From the NCBI GenBank assembly GCA_010093605.1, contig MU004198.1, positions 812,456 to 876,455 of the forward strand: DNA of 64,000 nucleotides, written 5' to 3'. Position numbers and translations under genes: made by a program. Below, one piece after another: positions 44,797-56,500 of this stretch. Origin of the DNA: Lophium mytilinum. Lineage: Eukaryota > Ascomycota > Dothideomycetes > Mytilinidiales > Mytilinidiaceae. Positions within the stretch are counted from its first letter, which is position 1. Each line of letters begins with the position of its first letter. The notes under the pieces were generated by a model. The model ran no database searches. It was not told the DNA's origin and saw nothing but the letters and a program-made list of their open reading frames with translations.

Positions 44797-46205
44797 ATGG
44801 CCAAGAGCAAGCTTCTCGGTGCATTGGACCGCTATAAGGGTCGCGATCTGAAGCTTGAGAAGCAAAGGAAGCAAGAGAAGGAGGCTCGGAAACGAAAGCT
44901 CGCGCGGGAGGAACCGAAAGACGATGGTGAAGACGAGGATAATGGTGGGGTATTGCTGGGCGCACACGGAGAGGAGAACATTCAATCGGAGCTAAATGGA
45001 AAAGCTGCGAAGAAGAGTAGCTCGAAAAAGAGCAGCTTGAAGAAGAGCAAGACGAATAGCGCCGCAAAGCCTGCAGACGATGAAGAGCACTGGGAGACTG
45101 AGGAGGACGAGGAAGGAGGGAGCGATGACGAGGATGATATGCCAGTGCGGGGAGTGGTACGAGCCCAACATGTGCTTGCTGAGAATAATGGATACTGATT
45201 ATACAATGTGTAGTTCGACACTTCACGTCTGGATGACATCGACGATACCTCCGAAAGCGAGTCAGAACAGGACGAGGAGGACCCCGAAGAGCAAGATGAG
45301 GATGAAGAGGACGAAGAAGACGACATAGCCCTTTCCGATATCGAGTCCCTAGCTTCTGAAGATAGAGGCGACATCATACCCCATCAACGTCTCACGATAA
45401 ACAACACGACTGCCCTTACCGCCGCCCTCCACCGCATACAACTTCCTCTGTCAAAGATGGACTTCTCCGAACATCAATCGGTAACGACATCTGAACCTGT
45501 AGAAATCACCGACGTCGAAGACGACCTCAATCGAGAGTTAGCATTCTACAAGCAGTCCCTATCTGCGGTCACAGAAGCTCGAAAGCTTCTCAAGAAAGAA
45601 GGCGCAGCGTTCTCTCGACCTGTGGACTATTTTGCGGAGATGGTGAAGAGTGACGAGCATATGGGCAAGATCAAGCAGAAGCTGATAGACTCCGCTGCAA
45701 GCAAGAAGGCTTCCGCGGACGCGAGGAGACAGCGCGACCTCAAGAAGTTTGGCAAGCAAGTGCAGATTGCGAAACTACAGGAGAGAGACAAAGCAAAGAG
45801 GGAGACCTTGGATAAGATCAGCTTGCTGAAGCGAAGTACGTGTTTTTGGATTCTCAGTTCGTCTACATGACGCTATATACTAACTTGTGCACAGAGCGTC
45901 AAGGTCAAGATCTTACTAAGACGAACGAAGAAGATCTGTTCGATGTTACTCTCGACGAGACTGCCAAGCCGTCAAGGTCGGAACGCAAAGATGCGAAAGA
46001 CGGCAGGCCGAACCCCAAACGCCAAAAGAAGGACGAGAAACATGGTTTCGGCGGCAAAAAACGATTCGCAAAGAGCAACGACGCGAAATCGAGCGCTGAC
46101 ATGAGTGGATTTTCCAACAAGCGCATGCGTGAAGACAAAGACAAAATCAGCAAGACCGGCGCAAGTAAGAGATTAGGCAAGAATAGGAGAGCCAAGCGCA
46201 ACTGA
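44797..46205 (+). CDS. EBP2: rRNA-processing protein EBP2
   Basis: A nucleolar factor needed for 27S pre-rRNA processing and 60S subunit assembly. It has 430 residues in three exons: 44797-45156, 45214-45835 and 45895-46205. The first intron (57 bp) has its donor GTACGA on a codon boundary; the second starts GTACGT and ends CACAG. The N-terminus is basic, then strongly acidic tracts (EEDEEGG, EDEEDEEDD) surround FDTSRLDDID. The conserved EBP2 core follows: DDLNRELAFYKQSL, FSRPVDYFAEMVKSDEHM, KIKQKLI, DLKKFGKQVQIAKLQER. The end is Lys/Arg-rich (KRMREDKDKISKTG, KRLGKNRRAKRN) and should drive nucleolar targeting. Length fits the family. It probably acts upstream of LAS1, encoded at the right edge of this window. 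Confidence 0.95.
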
Positions 46206-47115
46206 GTCGGATCTGTCGTGTTGTTGCATTTCCAGGAGTTCTCGGAGTGTTGGAGGCCGCTTGGTTGACGGAAAAAGCATAGCGGTTTGACACGTCTACG
46301 TATGCCAGAGATGAGTGTTCAGGCCTCGATGCTAGCTAAAGGATACCATGTTTTACTGAATGAAATATTACAGTCAATAAATGTACAAGAAGCGAACAAA
46401 ATGGAGCTTAGCTGTCAGAAAATTCGTCTCTTTAGACCTACCAGCGTGAATAGAATCGTATATCGAGCAACATGCCCTTCGCACAGCAGCAGTATCGTAC
46501 CATCCTCACTGAATCCAATTGGAGCCTTTTCAAGGCCTCTCACTAACGCTCAACGACTTCTGAGTAGCCTGTCGTCCAGCGATCCAATCCAGGGTCCGAT
46601 CTACTCACCTTCTCAAAGCCGTTAGCTCCCGGCACCTCTCCCGAGCCCTTTCATCAACAACAAACCAACTATCGCTGACCACTAGAATACAGCACACGTG
46701 TGCACGATAGGTTGGTTCCCCGGGTATCTCGACCTTACCTTCCGTTTCGGCCATCATTCCTATAGGTACCCCATGCAGGGCCAGCCGATCATCCGCGACC
46801 TTCCCGTTCTATCTCACGATATATCCATCTCCGCACCAGACGCAACGTCTCGGACCAACCGGAGGCTAGGAACTGACCAGATGGTCCAGAATGCGGGGCA
46901 CAACTGCCGGTATCGTTGATTGGAATGCTGGGAAAGCATATCTCAACTTCCAATCCAGTGTCCTCACCGCGGAGTCCACCGACGAACTTTTGGATATAAA
47001 ATCACCATGATCATCAGTAGACATTTCCTCTTCAGCGCTGAAAATCCAAACCGCCAGTCCAGTTATTCGCTCCTCTAGCACAATCGCCAGTCCGCACTTT
47101 CGTTCCAACTCCAAC
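46206..47115. other. Intergenic region upstream of the ribonuclease
   Basis: No supported gene. The 46287-46625 frame has no domain. A minus-strand frame at 46866-47195 overlaps the ribonuclease start and is a shadow. Confidence 0.5.
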
Positions 47116-47621
47116 ATGCGTCTCCTCGATCTCCTTCTCCCTTTTTTCCTCATCCCCCTCTCTCTCGCCCTCCCGGCGGAGCCTCTCCCACTCATACCCC
47201 GCGCTTGTGCTACTACATGTGGGAGCCATTGCTACACCAGCAGCCAAGTCAGCAAGGCGCTGAGCGCGGGTTACAACTACTACGAGTCCGGTGACAAGGC
47301 GGGCAGCTCGAAGTATCCCGAGAAGTACAATGACTATGAGGGCTTCGACTTTGGGGGTGTGAGTGGACCGTACTATGAGTTCCCAATCCTAGAGAGTGGG
47401 GTTTACTCTGGTGGTGAGTGCTTCTTACCTTCTTACGTTCTTGACGAGCTTCTTGAGTGTCACGTGATCTGTGGGTAGGCTGGAGACTGGGCTGACAACT
47501 GAGTAAAGGTTCCCCCGGCGCGGACAGGATTGTTTTCAACACCGATGGTGATCTTGCGGGCGAGATTACGCATACAGGGGCGAGCGGTAATGATTTTGTT
47601 GGGTGCACAGGGACGAGTTAG
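47116..47621 (+). CDS. Secreted guanyl-specific ribonuclease, T1/F1 type
   Basis: A secreted endoribonuclease of the RNase T1/N1 family, which cuts single-stranded RNA after G. It has 136 residues in two exons, 47116-47413 and 47509-47621. A signal peptide ([20 protein letters not shown]) and short pro-stretch ending IPR precede the mature start [10 protein letters not shown]. The family pattern is complete: cysteines 31, 35, 39 and 132, [27 protein letters not shown] and [15 protein letters not shown]. Of the T1 catalytic set, Tyr38 (67 here), Glu58 (88), Arg77 (106) and His92 (121) are present. Position 40, a catalytic His in T1, is Glu (69; YPEKYN instead of YPHKYN). Activity or specificity may therefore differ. 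Such enzymes serve nutrition or act on hosts as effectors. Confidence 0.9.
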
Positions 47622-48362
47622 GGGGCTGAAGGGGATTGGGCTGGGAATTGCAAGGAGGACTTCGAATCTTGGTAAAATTCCGTGTGTGGGTATTGGATGA
47701 CGCCGTATGTACCTATTCAAAAGTTCCCGGCAGCTCAAATTTCAAGCTTCCTGTTGCTGTCGCGGCCCTTTGAAAACCCTTGCTCTATGCCAAATACCTA
47801 AAGCCTAACTCAAACACCCCAGGTGCTTCAAGTCGTCTACAGGTGTCAACGTTGCTACGTGGAGCCTTTCCGATTCAAGCACTAGTATGTATACAGATTC
47901 ACCGTTTTAATACTACTCGAGAGCTGACCACATCCACATCCATCATGGAAAATTGAGAAAGAAGTAGGGACCGGTTAGGGCTAATAGCATCAAGGTGACA
48001 ACCTTACTTGTACCCGCATGCTCATAGTCAAAAGATCTTGCTTGATGTAAGAAGGTGAATTAAAGCCGTTCGGACAGTTTCAACTCGGCGAAGTCGACGG
48101 GTGAACGCGGCCTTCACTGGACCGCTCAAGGACGACTTATTGTTGCCGGGGCTTCCAAAATTATATTCACAGTCCTCGAAGCGCGCGAGGCTTCCAGTAG
48201 GACTATTTAAGCAGCATGCTCTAAGAACCTTCCTGGCTCTATCCTCAGTATCACCATACATACCACCACACCACTTCTACAGCTGCACTCTCCTCATCAT
48301 CTCTATTCCTCCTCTCTCTCCTGATCATTTCCTTTCTATCATAAGATAGTCTTTTGTTCAAT
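47622..48362. other. Intergenic region
   Basis: No supported gene. The last 150 bp are CT-rich (TCTCCTCATCATCTCTATTCC), typical of a fungal core promoter and 5' leader for the next gene. Confidence 0.5.
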
Positions 48363-50132
48363 ATGTTCCGCGTACCATCGCCAATCTCGGATGCAACAGA
48401 CGACTTCAACACCGCTCCCGCACGTCCAGCCGCGGAGGACCCAGGGGATGGCACCCCAGGCGAAAGTCAGGCACCACCTCGGACCATACCTCCTGGTTGG
48501 GAGCGCGAGCCTGCGTGGATGGTTTCGCAGACGGAGGCATCAATGGACTCGTACCCTCGTGGATCAGGTTTCTATTTCCCAAAGCCAACCCAAGAAGTTC
48601 TCCAAGTAGGAGATAGTGTTCCCCCGGCGTGGTCAAGTCAAGAACACTACACCGGTAGAGCTATTCCTGGCCGGCCTCCCAGCCAGATCGTCCCAGACAG
48701 CTACTCGGGTGGCATCTTTGCAGGTGGCAGGTCGGAATCGTTCGAAACGGACGGGAGTATCACACCGACCCAGTCTTCGACGAATAGTGTACAATCGGCA
48801 TTGCCCAGCTTCTTCAAACCTCATCTTGGGTTAGATTATGCACATGTATCTTATTCCGCAGACACGACAATCCGGATGCCTCGTGCTCAGGTGACTGCAT
48901 CATCATCTCTAGGGTCCGATACATCGAGTATGCGGACCCCTCTCGCCCCGGTCCGTACACCATCTTCTCGTGCGAACGTGCCCGGCATATCGAGCTCGCG
49001 CGAGACTGGGAGGACAGCGACAGAACGGCTGCAGAAGCTTAATCAGCATAAAGGAAGTAGATCCGCTAGACACGCAGAAACTGATAGGCATACCACAAGC
49101 TTTGGTGGGTTTGCTCAACCCCCAACTCGCCAAGGGCCGTCAGGTTCTAACACTGCTCGGAACAAGGGCCCAGCAAACGCTAACGCGTCTGCTCCGACTA
49201 GTTCCACGCATAAGCATTTCGGCCCTACGCCAATGGACATCAGCAACAGATTCGTGCCGCAGACGATTAACGGCCTGAATGATAATCAGAGACTAACGGG
49301 GTTCTATGCCAGCCATCAGCTCATGGATATATGCTCCGTCTCTAAAGGAAACCAACCCGATGGTGCTGGGAGGGTCCCGCCTCCAGCCGGTAACACTCGA
49401 CCTACAGCCGAGAGGAATCAGCCCGGAGCTAGGGAGACGCAACCAGATACAAAGTATCGGTACAAGGGAGCTGTCGACTATGAGTGGACCGAAGACGAGT
49501 TAGAGGAGGCGCGATTCAACGAGTCTTTCGCAGATCTCATCTACTATGCCGACTTAACAACTGCGGGATTAAATCAGCAGACGTGGATTGGCCCTTGGAC
49601 TTCGATTGCCGGCTTGCGGGCTGGTCTTCGAACTTACCTTGACACTCTTCCCAAGTTCCGCCTGGAGAACGGAAAGGAAGCTAAGCCGCGGGATCTACTT
49701 CAGCATCTGATCAATGGCCCGTACTTCAACGGCTGGGGACTCGCGTGGATGGACTTCAAGTGGCCCCATAGTCACGGTGTTGACACTGTCTGCAAGATAG
49801 TGAAGGAGAAGAATCCCGAGGTTTTGGCACATCTTGGAGAGTACGTGGACGTATGGTTCGTGCTGTACACCGGGGTCATGAATTTGAGCCAGTGGCGGGA
49901 TGTAAGTATAAAAGAGCTCAGGGCTCGCAGTCCCTTTAGCCTGGACGGCGCGTTCACCACGTTAGACGACGCGAACAGCCGGATGTGCGCGTTGATCAAG
50001 AGCGACGACGCGGGCTCCAAAATTGCAATTCACAAGACGGAGGACGATAGGATGTTCGGAGAATCCTGGGTGTCCGATAAGTCATTGGTGAAGTTTGCGC
50101 GGGTGGAAAAGAAGCGCAGGGACTTTAAGTAG
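48363..50132 (+). CDS. Uncharacterised 589-aa protein, disordered N-terminus and folded C-terminus
   Basis: Family not recognised. An intronless frame of 589 codons starts at ATG 48363 (MFRVPSPISDATD) after a CT-rich leader and ends at 50132. Residues 1 to about 355 are rich in Pro, Ser, Thr, Gly and Arg and look disordered. From about residue 365 (YKGAVDYEWTEDELEEARF) to the end it is a compact, Trp-rich region: NQQTWIGPWTSIAGLRAGL, GPYFNGWGLAWMDFKWPH, EYVDVWFVLYTGVMNLSQW and FGESWVSDKSLVKF. It has no cysteine cluster, membrane helix or signal peptide. The base composition and codon use match its neighbours. Probably a lineage-specific Dothideomycete protein. Confidence 0.7.
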   Translation: MFRVPSPISDATDDFNTAPARPAAEDPGDGTPGESQAPPRTIPPGWEREPAWMVSQTEASMDSYPRGSGFYFPKPTQEVLQVGDSVPPAWSSQEHYTGRAIPGRPPSQIVPDSYSGGIFAGGRSESFETDGSITPTQSSTNSVQSALPSFFKPHLGLDYAHVSYSADTTIRMPRAQVTASSSLGSDTSSMRTPLAPVRTPSSRANVPGISSSRETGRTATERLQKLNQHKGSRSARHAETDRHTTSFGGFAQPPTRQGPSGSNTARNKGPANANASAPTSSTHKHFGPTPMDISNRFVPQTINGLNDNQRLTGFYASHQLMDICSVSKGNQPDGAGRVPPPAGNTRPTAERNQPGARETQPDTKYRYKGAVDYEWTEDELEEARFNESFADLIYYADLTTAGLNQQTWIGPWTSIAGLRAGLRTYLDTLPKFRLENGKEAKPRDLLQHLINGPYFNGWGLAWMDFKWPHSHGVDTVCKIVKEKNPEVLAHLGEYVDVWFVLYTGVMNLSQWRDVSIKELRARSPFSLDGAFTTLDDANSRMCALIKSDDAGSKIAIHKTEDDRMFGESWVSDKSLVKFARVEKKRRDFK

Positions 50133-50839
50133 ATGCCGAGGTGTGCTGATACTGATATCTGGCGAAGATATTTCTTCCGGAGGAGCAAGCTCTCTCCAGC
50201 GCTTTCTTTACTCTTCAGTCTAAGGGCATAGGTAGACCTGTACGGTCTCTAGTACGTGCTACTAAGTCTGCGCGGTATACGGCTCGACTAGGCCTTTGGT
50301 TGTCATGATTGTGGAGTATTGCGATAACGGAAATGAAATTGGCCAAATACTTTCAAGTGTTTAGAGAAGTGTTTTCCTTATGTAGTGAAAAGACTATACG
50401 GCATGAGAGAGAAAGAACAATCTTCCAAAATAACCTCCTTTATGCTCGTCGAGTCTTTCCTGACGTGATGACTTCAGTAAAAAGAGCGACTAGGAATGGT
50501 CACTTTACAGTTTCAACTTCGTGGTACATACATCATGGCGCTTCTAGTGCTGCCATATGCGAAAATCGTGGCTCCCATAGCAGTGCCTTCTCATGTCTAT
50601 AACTTCTCGTCGGGTGGATAAGGGGTAGTTCTGAGCACATGGTGGTTGGTTTACGAATGCCAAGACAGTTTAAGGTGCTTAGGTAATTTTCGAGTGTGGA
50701 CGGTGCGCTTCAGGGAGACCACGTATCTCAATATACTCCCGCTCTAACCTCCGTCCCTCCCCTGATTCTCCTCCTCCCACTTCAATCCTTCACTCCCTTT
50801 CTCCCTTTTGTTCTCTTCTAGATATACTGAACCGCAGTC
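50133..50839. other. Intergenic region upstream of SEC61
   Basis: The SEC61 promoter, with a CT-rich stretch (CTCCTCCTCCCACTTC) at about 50770-50820 before the start. No other gene supported. Confidence 0.5.
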
Positions 50840-52419
50840 ATGAGTGGCTGTAAGTTGCTCCCGTCTCTCGCATCTCCCGCGCCTCCAGCTCAAGAGGCGT
50901 ACTGAATTTAGAAAATCAGATCGCTGACCGTCAATTGCATCACAGTACGGTTCCTTGACCTTATAAAGCCTTTTGTGCCTCTCGTACCCGAGATCCAGCT
51001 CCCCGAAACCAAGGTCCCCTTCAACAACCGCCTAGTATGGACTGGTGTTACGCTCCTTGTTTTTCTGGTGATGAGCCAGATGCCATTGTACGGCATCGTC
51101 TCATCAGACACTTCGGATCCTCTATACTGGCTACGAATGATGATGGCGAGTAACCGAGGCACGCTGATGGAGCTGGGTATAACGCCAATTATCTCGTCGG
51201 GCATGGTTTTCCAGCTCCTTGCCGGCACACACCTCATCGATGTCAACCTCGACCTCAAGACCGATCGCGAGCTCTACCAGACCGCGCAGAAGCTCCTCGC
51301 TATCATTCTGTCCTTCGGCCAGGCTGTTGTCTACGTTCTCTCTGGTCTTTATGGCCAGCCCTCTGATCTGGGCGCTGGAATCTGCGTCCTACTTGTCATT
51401 CAGCTGATGATCGCCGGCCTCATCGTCATTCTCCTTGATGAGCTTCTCCAGAAGGGCTACGGTCTCGGAAGCGGTATCTCCCTCTTCATCGCGACCAACA
51501 TCTGCGAGTCCATCATGTGGAAGGCGTTCTCGCCCACTACCGTCAACACCGGCCGTGGCCCCGAATTCGAAGGCGCTATCATTGCCCTGGTGCATCTTCT
51601 CTTCACCTGGCCCAACAAGACTATTGCACTGAAGGAGGCATTCTACCGCCAGAATCTGCCCAACGTGATGAACCTCCTCGCGACCCTCGTTGTCTTCGCG
51701 GCTGTCATCTACCTCCAGGGCTTCCGCGTTGAGATCCCCGTCAAGTCCTCGCGCCAGCGTGGTGTTCGCGGCTCTTACCCCGTCCGTCTGTTTTACACCT
51801 CCAACATGCCCATCATGCTGCAGTCTGCGCTTTCCTCCAACGTCTTCCTTGTCAGCCAGATGCTGTACTCGCGGTTCTCCGAAAACCTTCTTGTCCGCCT
51901 TATCGGCACCTGGGAGCCGCGCGAAGGCTCCTCGCAGCTGTTCGCTACCTCCGGTGTCGCTTATTACATGTTTGTTGCTCTATGACTACCTTCATCCCCG
52001 TATGGTGCTAATCTGAATCTAGGTCCCCACCTCTCAGCATCACCGAAGCTCTCTCCGACCCCCTCAAGACTGCAGTCTTCATCGTCTACATGCTCACCGC
52101 CTGTGCCGTCTTCTCCAAGACCTGGATCGAAGTCTCCGGCTCCTCCCCCCGCGACGTCGCCAAGCAACTCAAGGAGCAAGGTCTTGTCATGGCCGGACAT
52201 CGTGAGGAGTCTATGTACAAGGAACTCAAGCGCGTCATCCCGACCGCCGCCGCTTTCGGAGGCGCCTGCATTGGAGCTCTGTCTGTAACCAGCGATTTGC
52301 TCGGTGCATTGGGTAGCGGTACCGGTATTTTGCTCGCTGTCACGATCATCTACGGATACTTTGAGATTGCCGCCAAGGAGGGTGATATGGGCGGTTTGAA
52401 GGGCATGGTTATGGGATAA
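50840..52419 (+). CDS. SEC61: Protein transport protein Sec61 subunit alpha
   Basis: The pore-forming subunit of the ER translocon, through which secretory and membrane proteins pass. It has 476 residues in three exons: 50840-50849, 50946-51969 and 52023-52419. The first exon is only ten bases (MSG plus one base), giving [15 protein letters not shown] on splicing. Ten membrane helices are expected. Family stretches include [72 protein letters not shown] and [15 protein letters not shown]. The plug region and the cytosolic loops that bind ribosomes are present. Intron 2 has a weak donor, GTTTGT, but the junction restores the family sequence [16 protein letters not shown]. Length is normal. Assignment is secure. 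Confidence 0.97.
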
Positions 52420-55400
52420 GCCTTAAAATCAAGGTCCCACGAGCATGAAGTGGGTGGAGAAGATGCGATTGAGCGCTTTTGGCCGCTCAGACGGTTTGGG
52501 AAAAGTATAGCGAGAGCGGTGTATACTACGTTGTGCATATAAAAGAATATGAATTTTAAGCTGTGTGCTGTAACAAGCACATATGAGTAAAGATGAGTCT
52601 ATTACTGGAATGCCGCGCAGTGATATCAAACAAAAAATAGACTTCAAGGTTTCCTTTTGATGTAGCTCTGACTTTTCCCCGCTGCTAGTCTTCTCCCAAA
52701 GGTTAATCTCTATACCGGAGCCGTACATCCGCTCTCCTGTATTCAATGCTAGACTTTATCACGAAGAAAGTTTGAAAAGCGGATGCACTTTTCAATTCAA
52801 AGCTCCAGTTCAGGATGCCACGGACATCGTTTGGCAAAGGGCGTAGAAATCGAGCGGACTGGCTCCTGTTTACTTCCCATGGTTATACTAATTCCATAGC
52901 CCGATTCACAGCTCCACGGACTTCGAATATCAAAAGAGGGTATGACTCGGACTTGTTCAGCATATGTCCTACCGTCTAAATTGAACTTCCCTATATTACC
53001 TTCACAAAAGTAGCTCACGATCAAGCGGGTTAAATCTCGTCATGTAGTTTAGGAGCGGTGCAGCATTCAATTGGTTTACGTTTTTGGCACATTTTCGAGG
53101 GACACCAGTGTTTACTTCTCACTGTCTGGAGAGGTGTTTCCATGGCTTGACTTACAGTGCGCGCCAATAAGACCTTGAAACAGAGTTGGAATCGCAAGAG
53201 CTGGCTCCCGACTATGATTCCTGATGCATCGCGACTCACCCTCGATCTTGGGTCTGATATGATATGTGACGGGTTTGAAAAGCTGTAAGCATGCTATCAT
53301 GGGCCTCAGGAATCGGATGTACTCGTCTCTATGCCGACAAGCACTACACAACTCCGAGGCAGAGTTGAGAGAGACCTGGTATGAAAATACGTCTTGAGAC
53401 TAAACCTTCCTCGAGCCGCAGTCCAGCTATGTCCCGTTGAGATCAGACTCCACCATCGTCGTCTCTCGCGTCTTTTTGCTTGACATCGTCGATAGATCCT
53501 AAAATATTTTGCCACTAGAAATCCCTTCGAAAGTAATATGACGACTAAGGTTGCTTGCGTGTCGCTATAGAGATTCCAATGAGGGATAGCAAATGTAGAG
53601 GCGCAAGCCAATTTGTGTCTTTCAAAGACGACGTAACATCTCCAGAGCCACGCTAGTGAACCAAACAGCATGTCGCGGATGTCGTAACCTTCCAACCAAT
53701 AGCGGAAAGCTCGGGATGTTCGGTTCTACCAAAGTGGAGGGCGCTGGTTCTCCACATCGGAGTCCGAACGCAAGCGAAAAGGTGATAGCATTACCATCCG
53801 ATATGACCGAAGAGGTCCTAGGAAGCACGCAAAAAGAGAACAGTCTTGCTAAGGTGGGGCTGGGACACGACGCTTTCTGTGCGGGTCGTGGGGACTATTG
53901 TGAAGACTATGTCATAGGGGTGCGCACTGGGGATGAACTAGGAATTGAAGATATTTAAAGGAAGCTTCCTTCTCAGTACCAACCCTTGAATCGTAACGTG
54001 AATCGCAGGCGGTCACGTAGGCCATTGCCAGTATCAAAGCACTTGCTAAGGCCCACTGTGCGGGTGAAGCTTCGGGTGTAACACCTTGCTGCCTACAGAG
54101 GAATTCAGGGGCGGGAATATAGAAAAATAGAAGCGAGATGCTATGGCGGTGAAAAAGGGAAGGGAGAATAAGAAAGTTAGCAGTAAAATGTGAAAAGTTT
54201 CAGGACGATTGAAGAATTGAGATAGAGTTAGCTATGCGGCTTCGCTTTTAGTTTGGTTGAGTAGGTACACTGTTGGCTACCCTAGTATCATAGAATAGAA
54301 GAGCGTATCTTGAAAGAGAATAGGCCCGAGTCACTTGAATATGAACACGTTGCTCCTTTGCTTACAGCGAGTTTACTGTGGGAGAGAGCACTCTGCTTTG
54401 ACGAGCGTGCATATTCGCAGATGTACACCGGCAATTTTTGAGAGGAAGGCTGGCCAAGCGGACATGAAATTGGGAGTGACAATTTGTTTGATCGTCGCCA
54501 CTACAAAATGCACCACTCTCGTAGACCGTCCGGGGAGCTTCGACAAGCGTAAAGGTCCGCAGATAATAGCTTAAACCCCTCAAATCCCCTTCTCATAAAA
54601 CACACCGCCACGCTCTTTCAAGCAGGCAGACGCACGCCCGCGTTACAACTAGCTCCAATCATATCCGAATCAAATTGCCCCATTGAATGGTGGTGAAGGC
54701 CGGGGCATGTCAACAGCGCCCGCGCCGCTCCGCTGGGAGCGCGCGAGGATATGCCTGACTACGAGCCGTAAATCATCTTGGGTATTAGTTGTGCTGACAA
54801 GAGGAAGGGGGCCGCCAGCCTTTTGAACCCCGAGCCGTGCGAGCCGCGGGAATGATGCAAGTTTCCAACACCCCTGGAGGAACCTCGGATGTGCTGTACC
54901 ATGGTACGGACGGAGTAGTGTCAGGGAACTCGAGGTCTGCATGCGGTCCAGAGTCACTACCGAATATATCGAACATGCCATTTTGGCATCGAAGAGAATC
55001 CCGGAAAGTTAATTTTCAGCTGCCAAGGAGAGTATTAAGTATCACATTCCATAATAAAACTTAGTCCTGTAGGTCTGCGACGTGAGAAGAAAGAAGACGG
55101 CGCAAGATTTTCCCGGACGCAACATATCTGAATATTAGGCTCACGCCTTCCCAACCAAGGCATGGTCGACAACTCTGACATCAACGATCCGACTTGCCTG
55201 TGAAAGTTTCTGCTCTGGGATGATCTCACTTTCGCTGGGGTAGCGGCGTTATTTTGCATCAAAGTAAAAGAAAAAGGCCGTCGTGTGAGACCCACGTCCC
55301 ATGGAACGCCTTCAAGATACGGGGAACGCTTCCAGCCCTGACGAAAATATATGTACGTGATCGTGAGATCCTGGCTTCCGTGGGGGGTGGAGGGGCTTCG

Positions 55401-56500
55401 TACGAAGCATGAAGCCGACATGTGCGTCGTCCTCATGATAAGAAAGGCATTCCTCGCGAGAGACCGGGCGTGGCGCCTAGTCAGCGTTTCGACAGCCCGG
55501 AACGATGACCGAAAAGTTGCGAACCACTGTCGTGGTTGACAAATGTAGATGCCTGCGGTAGATCTCGGTGAAATTAGCCCAGGGAGAAGAATCGCCTTCA
55601 GGCCCATGTGACGGAGCGCCTTTGAGCCTTGCATCTACGCATTCTGATGGATGAGTGGCTGTAAGCGTGACACGATCTGCACATGAGGTTAAGAAGGAGC
55701 AGGAGGTTGGCGGTTGGCAGCGTGGGCGTAGATAGTTGCAGCCTGATGATGGGGAAGAGGATAAAAATAAAGTAGGTCCGCCCGATGCGCAACAGTCATC
55801 AGGACGCGGTCCAGGAGGATGCTGCTCGCAAACTCCCTTGTAGACAGGCTGCAATACTGGGCGTCGAGGTGGTCCGACCTCGGCTGCAGGGCCTACGAAT
55901 GCACTCGGAGATATGGGGAGACTGTTGTATAGTGGGACTGCCGGCGTGTGCCGCCTGGTTGCGGTGCTGACATGAAACTGTTTTGGGTTGCATGTCGTAC
56001 CCACAAGATCGAGCAAGGAGCGCATGAATGCATTCGGATCTACATCTTGATCACCCGAGATATGGTGCGGAGGGGGAGGGGTCAGCAACTGCAACGGCAG
56101 AAAGACGGAAGGGCTTCTTGCGGGACGGAAGACAGCCAAAAGGAAAAGATTTGCTCGTTTGCCGCGGCGGTATTCCTTGCAGCCCTGCATGGGCGAGCAG
56201 CACACAAAGCACACAAGGATGCTAGACTGCCACCACCCACTGTCCGAAGACTACTGGCGTGCCGGTTACGTTGTAGATACTCCACAGCGCTAAAAGCGAT
56301 GAGCATTCAGCCCCTAGTTAAGTGTTGAGTTTGGCTCTCGGAAAAACTCACGAACGAGGATGCTAGCCGTGTCTTTTCGGATAGCTGGGCTTTGGACTGT
56401 TACAAGCCAGAGACGAGATGCAACTTTCCATGCACGAGCGGAGGCCCGAACAGTATTTCAGGGCTGGACCCCATACATAGATTTAAGAAAATGGAGCGTT
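52420..56500. other. Gene-poor region, first part
   Basis: No gene I can support in about 4 kb after SEC61. Several open frames exist, for example 53306-53695 and 55477-56214 on the minus strand and 53656-53958 on the plus strand. None shows a domain, a conserved motif or splice-joined extensions. No inverted repeat or tRNA was seen. Confidence 0.45.

Noticed and set aside
53306-53695. 129-codon minus-strand frame with hydrophobic stretches
   Set aside because: No start context, splice extension or family match; I could not tell it from a chance opening.
55477-56214. 245-codon minus-strand open frame in the gene desert
   Set aside because: Low-complexity, Pro/Ser/Cys-rich without domain or conserved pattern; several overlapping frames on both strands are open in the same DNA.
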